DNA of 8,811 nt, taken from positions 1-8,811 of the forward strand of contig JAISRY010000173.1 of the NCBI GenBank assembly GCA_031273385.1, read 5' to 3'. The notes beneath the pieces were generated by a model. It saw nothing but the letters and a program-made list of their open reading frames with translations. It ran no database searches and had not been told where the DNA came from. Within the stretch, counting starts at the first letter, position 1. Every line of letters begins with the position of its first letter. The stretch comes from Tannerellaceae bacterium. Its GTDB lineage: Bacteria > Bacteroidota > Bacteroidia > Bacteroidales > Tannerellaceae. Position numbers and translations under genes: made by a program. Of this stretch, positions 5,832 through 8,811 are shown in pieces.

Positions 5832-7205
5832 ATGTCACAGGAAGCTATATACCTCCTCAAAGTAAATGTCGCGCTTGTGCTGTTCTACGCCTTTTACCGG
5901 CTGTTCTTCTACAAGGATACCTTCTTTGTGTGGCGGCGGTCGCTGTTGCTGGCGTTTTTAGGATTAGCGGTCGTTTACCCCCTGCTGAATATCCAGGAAT
6001 GGATACGGGAACAGGAGCCGATAAACGGCATCATCCTCACCTATTCGGACATCTGGTCGGACATCACCGTAACGCCCACGGAAAGCGCCGGCTGGCAAAG
6101 CCTCGTACTGACCGTTGCCGCCGGATGTTACCGGACGGTTGCCGCCCTGCTGGCGCTGCGTTTCGTGGTGCAATTGGGGCGCATTTTCCACTTGGCGTGG
6201 AGAAGCAGGCGGGCGGTTATCGGCGGAACGAACGTGTATCTGTTGGACAAGCCCTCGGGGGCGTTCTCCTTTTTCCGGTTTATCTTTTTATACCCGGACG
6301 CCCACCGCGAGGGAGAGGTCGACAAGATCCTGACGCACGAACGGACGCACGCTTCCGAATGGCATTCCATAGATGTCGTCATCAGCGAATGGATGTGTAT
6401 CCTGTGCTGGATGAACCCTTTCGCCTGGCTGTTGAAGCGGGAGATGAGGTACAACCTCGAATACCTTGCCGACAACACCGTCCTCCGGTCCGGCTACGAC
6501 AGCAAAAGCTACCAATACCTTTTATTGGGACTCACACATTCTCACAAGGCTGCAGCAAACTTATATAATAACTTTAATGTATCACACTTAAAAAAAAGAA
6601 TTAGTATGATGAACACAACACGTTCCCATGCGATAGGGAAAGTAAAATACCTGCTATTCCTGCCCCTGACAGCCGCACTGATGCTGTTCAGCAATATGGA
6701 TGCCATCGCACATGTAACGAAAAAAGTAGTAGCGGACGATCCGTCGCTTAATCCCGCTGTTTTAGTGGCGGAGAAAGTTGTAATTAATTTCTCGTCTCAT
6801 ACTTTCATAAGTTTTAATCCCGCTACCTTAGTGGCGGAGAAACCCGACGCGCCGCAAGAGAAGAAGAAGACGGTGTATGCCGTAGTAGAGACGATGCCTC
6901 AGTTTCCCGGAGGAACTGATGCGCTCATGAAATTTGTCAATACAAACCTGAGGTATCCGAAAGAGGCGCAGGAAAAAGGCATACAGGGCAGGGTCATCCT
7001 GACTTTCGTCATCAATGACGACGGGCGGATCAGCGACATAGAGGTGACCAGAGGCGTCGATCCTTTGCTGGATGCCGAAGCCGTACGCCTCATCGAATCC
7101 ATGCCCAAATGGACGCCCGGCAAGCAACGAGGCAAGGATGTATGCGTCAAATATAACCTCCCGATAATGTTTAGATTGCAACAGGGAACAGGAGATGCGA
7201 AATAA
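5832..7205 (+). CDS. BlaR1-like M56 membrane metallopeptidase with C-terminal TonB-C domain
   Basis: This 457-residue membrane protein pairs with the BlaI-like repressor. Likely membrane segments lie at about 7-25, 37-53, 90-113 and 271-288. The zinc peptidase motif is HERTH (His169, Glu170, His173), followed by WHSID, and the likely third zinc ligand is Glu210 in LEYLADNTVL; all three are intact. The sequence then passes LKKRISMM (253-260) and a linker of about 60 residues to a TonB-C domain at about 350-450 (PQFPGGTDALMKFVN, YPKEAQEKGIQGRVILTFVINDDG, RGVDPLLDAEAVRLIESMPKWTPGKQRGK). Staphylococcal BlaR1 carries a penicillin-binding sensor at this end; none is present here, so the signal is unlikely to be read by acylation with a beta-lactam. 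TonB-C domains bind protein partners, so an envelope protein interaction is a reasonable guess. The stop overlaps the TPR gene by 11 bases. Family is certain; signal and substrate are inferred. Confidence 0.95.
   Translation: MSQEAIYLLKVNVALVLFYAFYRLFFYKDTFFVWRRSLLLAFLGLAVVYPLLNIQEWIREQEPINGIILTYSDIWSDITVTPTESAGWQSLVLTVAAGCYRTVAALLALRFVVQLGRIFHLAWRSRRAVIGGTNVYLLDKPSGAFSFFRFIFLYPDAHREGEVDKILTHERTHASEWHSIDVVISEWMCILCWMNPFAWLLKREMRYNLEYLADNTVLRSGYDSKSYQYLLLGLTHSHKAAANLYNNFNVSHLKKRISMMNTTRSHAIGKVKYLLFLPLTAALMLFSNMDAIAHVTKKVVADDPSLNPAVLVAEKVVINFSSHTFISFNPATLVAEKPDAPQEKKKTVYAVVETMPQFPGGTDALMKFVNTNLRYPKEAQEKGIQGRVILTFVINDDGRISDIEVTRGVDPLLDAEAVRLIESMPKWTPGKQRGKDVCVKYNLPIMFRLQQGTGDAK
6748..6842 (+). 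repeat. Two 29-base direct repeats, 66 bases apart, in the linker of the M56 gene
   Basis: Copies at 6748-6776 and 6814-6842 are identical at 26 of 29 positions. The three differences are adjacent (gtt versus acc) between TTAATCCCGCT and TTAGTGGCGGAGAAA. The 66-base offset keeps the frame, so the protein reads NPAVLVAEK and, 22 residues later, NPATLVAEK, at residues 308-315 and 329-336 between the last membrane helix and the TonB-C domain. The second copy can fold as a CCGCTAC/GTGGCGG hairpin with one G-T pair. The DNA between copies is AT-rich. It may be a duplication now diverging, or two copies of a small palindromic element. Confidence 0.8.
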
Positions 7206-8583
7206 GTTTTACCTGACATTCCTCCTGCCGCTCCTCCTCTTTTCCTACGGGAAAGCACAGACGGAGAGGTGGCAGGAGTTGGTCAACAGCAAGCAATATG
7301 CCTCCGTCATCGCCGAGGCGAAAAGCCTCACGCCCGAAGACTCGACCGATTACCGGAAGATGAACCTTGTCGCCCAGGCGTATGAGGGGGTTTTGAAATA
7401 CCGCGATGCCCTCAGCTTCTACCGGCACTGCTTCCTATTGGACTCCACCAATATGGACAACCTGAACGCCCTGGCGCGCACGGCCACCAATCTGGGAAGA
7501 GCCGCCGAAGCCGAATCCTATTTCCGCAAAGTGCTGGATACGGATAGCACGAACTTCTACGCCCGATACCAACTGGCGCGGCTCTATCAGCAGACAGGCC
7601 GCTACGACGAGGCCATCGACACCTACTATACGCTCCTGGAGCAAGACCCTGAAAATTCTTTCCTGCTACGGAACATTGGCGACAGCCATGCGCATCGGGA
7701 GGAATGGCTCGGCGCGACACTCTGCTACCACCGCGCCTATATGTCGAACAAAGAAAACGCCGGACTGGGCAGTACGCTGATTAATACGATGCTGCGCGTC
7801 GGGGCTGATTTTCTTTCCGAAGCGTTGGAGATCGCCGACACGGCGCTGTATTATAACCCCGGCAACCGCCTGTTGCGACAAAACAAAGGGTTGGCACTCT
7901 ATATGAACAGACGGTTTGCCGAAGCCGATACGCTCTATTCCGAACTGCTGGCCGAGGGCGACTCGACCTACCAGACGCTGAAGTTCTGCGGCTCCGCGCG
8001 ATACTATGCCGGGCAACACCTCAAGTCGATCGAACCGCTGGAATACGCCTACACGATGGATCCGACGGTGGTAGAGGTCTGCCTGCTGTTGGGGTCGGCG
8101 CTGGGAAAGACCTACGACCGGAAACGCGCCTATACCCTGTTCGATGAGGCGGAAGAGGGCTTGAAGCCGGATGAGTTCCTGTCCGGCCAACTCTCCATGT
8201 TAAAGGCCGAACTGTTACAAAAGGACAACCGGAAAGACGAAGCCGCGCTCCTCTACTACTGCCTCTGGCAAAAGAACAAAAAGCTGAGCCTGCTGGCCAT
8301 GATCAGCAACCTCTACTATGCCTCAGACGTCGCTCAATACAAAAGCGCGGAACGAAGACAACGCGCCATATTCAGCATCGTACTATACCTCAACGAGCTG
8401 ATCGCCAAAGAAGAGGACATGACACAGACCCAACACTACCGCCGCATCCTCAACTCCCTGCTGGAAGACATGTTCTTCCGCAACGTGACGGAAGAACCGA
8501 TGCTCGCTCCCGACGGGAAAAAGAGCCGCCTACCCCTCGACACCCTGAAAGCCCTCATCCGCCAACTGCCCGAAAAACCCTAA
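7195..8583 (+). CDS. Exported tetratricopeptide-repeat (TPR) protein
   Basis: This 462-residue protein starts with a signal peptide (MRNKFYLTFLLPLLLFSYGKAQ), probably cut near residue 20-22, so it should act in the periplasm or at the envelope. Helical TPR units run through most of it. The clearest are at about 87-120 (NLNALARTATNLGRAAEAESYFRKVLDTDS), 121-154 (FYARYQLARLYQQTGRYDEAIDTYYTLLEQDP) and 155-188. Weaker units lie at about 207-256 and 257-290, and further helical pairs continue to about 360. The last 100 residues are helical without clear repeats. There is no enzyme motif; a protein-binding scaffold is the likely role. The start overlaps the peptidase stop by 11 bases with AGGAG directly before the ATG, so the two are probably translationally coupled. 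As part of the BlaI-controlled unit it could be an effector or a partner of the TonB-C sensor, but sequence alone does not decide this. Confidence 0.92.
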   Translation: MRNKFYLTFLLPLLLFSYGKAQTERWQELVNSKQYASVIAEAKSLTPEDSTDYRKMNLVAQAYEGVLKYRDALSFYRHCFLLDSTNMDNLNALARTATNLGRAAEAESYFRKVLDTDSTNFYARYQLARLYQQTGRYDEAIDTYYTLLEQDPENSFLLRNIGDSHAHREEWLGATLCYHRAYMSNKENAGLGSTLINTMLRVGADFLSEALEIADTALYYNPGNRLLRQNKGLALYMNRRFAEADTLYSELLAEGDSTYQTLKFCGSARYYAGQHLKSIEPLEYAYTMDPTVVEVCLLLGSALGKTYDRKRAYTLFDEAEEGLKPDEFLSGQLSMLKAELLQKDNRKDEAALLYYCLWQKNKKLSLLAMISNLYYASDVAQYKSAERRQRAIFSIVLYLNELIAKEEDMTQTQHYRRILNSLLEDMFFRNVTEEPMLAPDGKKSRLPLDTLKALIRQLPEKP

Positions 8584-8630
8584 CATTCCCACTCACGCGA
8601 GCATGATAAACTATTCTCTCTTTTTACACG

Positions 8631-8669
8631 ATGTGCACCGGGTATGCACCGGGTGTGCACATTGTGCAC
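8631..8669. repeat. TGCAC motif cluster with 11-base period
   Basis: TGCAC occurs at 8634, 8645, 8656 and 8665. The first two copies are extended to an identical 10-mer, TGCACCGGGT, so starts are 11, 11 and 9 bases apart. Three copies form the palindrome GTGCAC (8633-8638, 8655-8660, 8664-8669). In addition ATGTGCAC (8631-8638) and GTGCACAT (8655-8662) are exact inverted repeats. A further TGCAC is at 8709-8713. The spacing of about one helical turn would place motifs on one face of the DNA. It may be an operator array or a short tandem repeat; no function is established. Confidence 0.75.
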
Positions 8670-8790
8670 GCTCTGATAGCCCTGTATTGATACGGCTTTG
8701 AAGCATGTTGCACACTAAGCGTGTTTTGATTTTATGCAAACATTGATACATCTCTACATTATATATTAGAATTAAAATAAGAATAAAAAA

Positions 8791-8811
8791 AGAAGAGCGT
8801 AACCGCTTTTT
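8791..8811. terminator. Possible bidirectional rho-independent terminator, cut by window edge
   Basis: AGCG (8796-8799) and CGCT (8804-8807) form a short stem around the loop TAAC, extendable by A-T and G-T pairs. It is followed by a run of T up to the edge and preceded by a run of seven A (T on the minus strand). It could end transcription of the TPR unit and of a minus-strand gene beyond the window. The GC core is only four pairs, so confidence is limited. Confidence 0.4.

Larger units (their letters stand above)
8584..8811. other. Gene-free AT-rich stretch after the TPR gene
   Basis: No coding frame of any quality is seen on either strand. The stretch holds a TGCAC motif cluster (8631-8669, with one more copy at 8709-8713), a weak hairpin ACAC-taagc-GTGT followed by TTTG (8712-8728), a very A/T-rich run (about 8757-8793) and a terminator-like hairpin at the window edge. 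Confidence 0.7.

Noticed and set aside
5789..6568. 259-codon plus-strand frame spanning the end of the repressor and the peptidase gene
   Set aside because: It is out of frame with the M56 protein, whose HExxH motif and membrane helices account for this DNA.
5446..7205. A true beta-lactam resistance bla/mec regulatory pair
   Set aside because: The M56 protein has a TonB-C domain instead of a penicillin-binding sensor and no beta-lactamase or PBP gene is in view.
8725..8754. Rightward promoter with TTTG (8725-8728) and TACATCTC (8747-8754)
   Set aside because: The spacer is 18 bases and the -7 element matches only about half of the TAnnTTTG fixed bases.

Overview
The window looks like chromosomal DNA from a member of the Bacteroidetes, most likely the order Bacteroidales. 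Coding regions are rich in G and C at third codon positions, while the spacers between genes are strikingly AT-rich. Most start codons lack a Shine-Dalgarno sequence and are preceded by A/T-rich DNA. Two spacers carry the TAnnTTTG -7 element typical of Bacteroidetes sigma-ABfr promoters, one of them with a well-spaced TTTG -33 element. The gene families point the same way: a TolC / lipoprotein adaptor / RND efflux operon next to an AraC regulator, and a BlaI repressor followed by an M56 peptidase carrying a TonB-C domain. I cannot name the genus or species.

Left half (1-4160, minus strand): a three-gene tripartite efflux operon, read right to left. It runs from a TolC-family outer-membrane channel (2787-4160), through a periplasmic adaptor lipoprotein (1741-2790, ATGA overlap with the channel gene), to an RND inner-membrane pump (start at 1724, running off the left edge after 574 codons). 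A promoter matching the Bacteroidetes consensus (4214-4245) sits about 50 bases before the channel gene.

Middle (4161-5367): a 304-base divergent spacer containing TTCGT/ACGAA half-sites and a widely spaced inverted repeat, then an AraC-family regulator on the plus strand (4465-5367). By position it is the likely local regulator of the efflux operon.

Right half (5368-8583, plus strand): a compact three-gene unit of a BlaI/MecI-type winged-helix repressor (5446-5817), a BlaR1-like M56 membrane metallopeptidase whose extracytoplasmic end is a TonB-C domain rather than a penicillin-binding sensor (5832-7205), and an exported TPR-repeat protein (7195-8583, overlapping by 11 bases). Just before the repressor, a perfect 15-base palindrome and an imperfect second copy bracket the -7 element, as expected for autorepression. 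By analogy with BlaR1/BlaI, an envelope signal would activate the peptidase, which would lead to loss of the repressor and induction of the unit. Neither the signal nor the role of the TPR protein can be read from sequence.

Right edge (8584-8811): a gene-free, AT-rich stretch containing a compact cluster of TGCAC motifs in 11-base steps and a small GC hairpin flanked by A and T runs that may be a bidirectional terminator. No RNA gene, CRISPR array, insertion sequence or phage gene was found. The families here are known; the less ordinary points are the operator layout, the in-frame repeat and A-tract inside the peptidase gene, and the TGCAC cluster.
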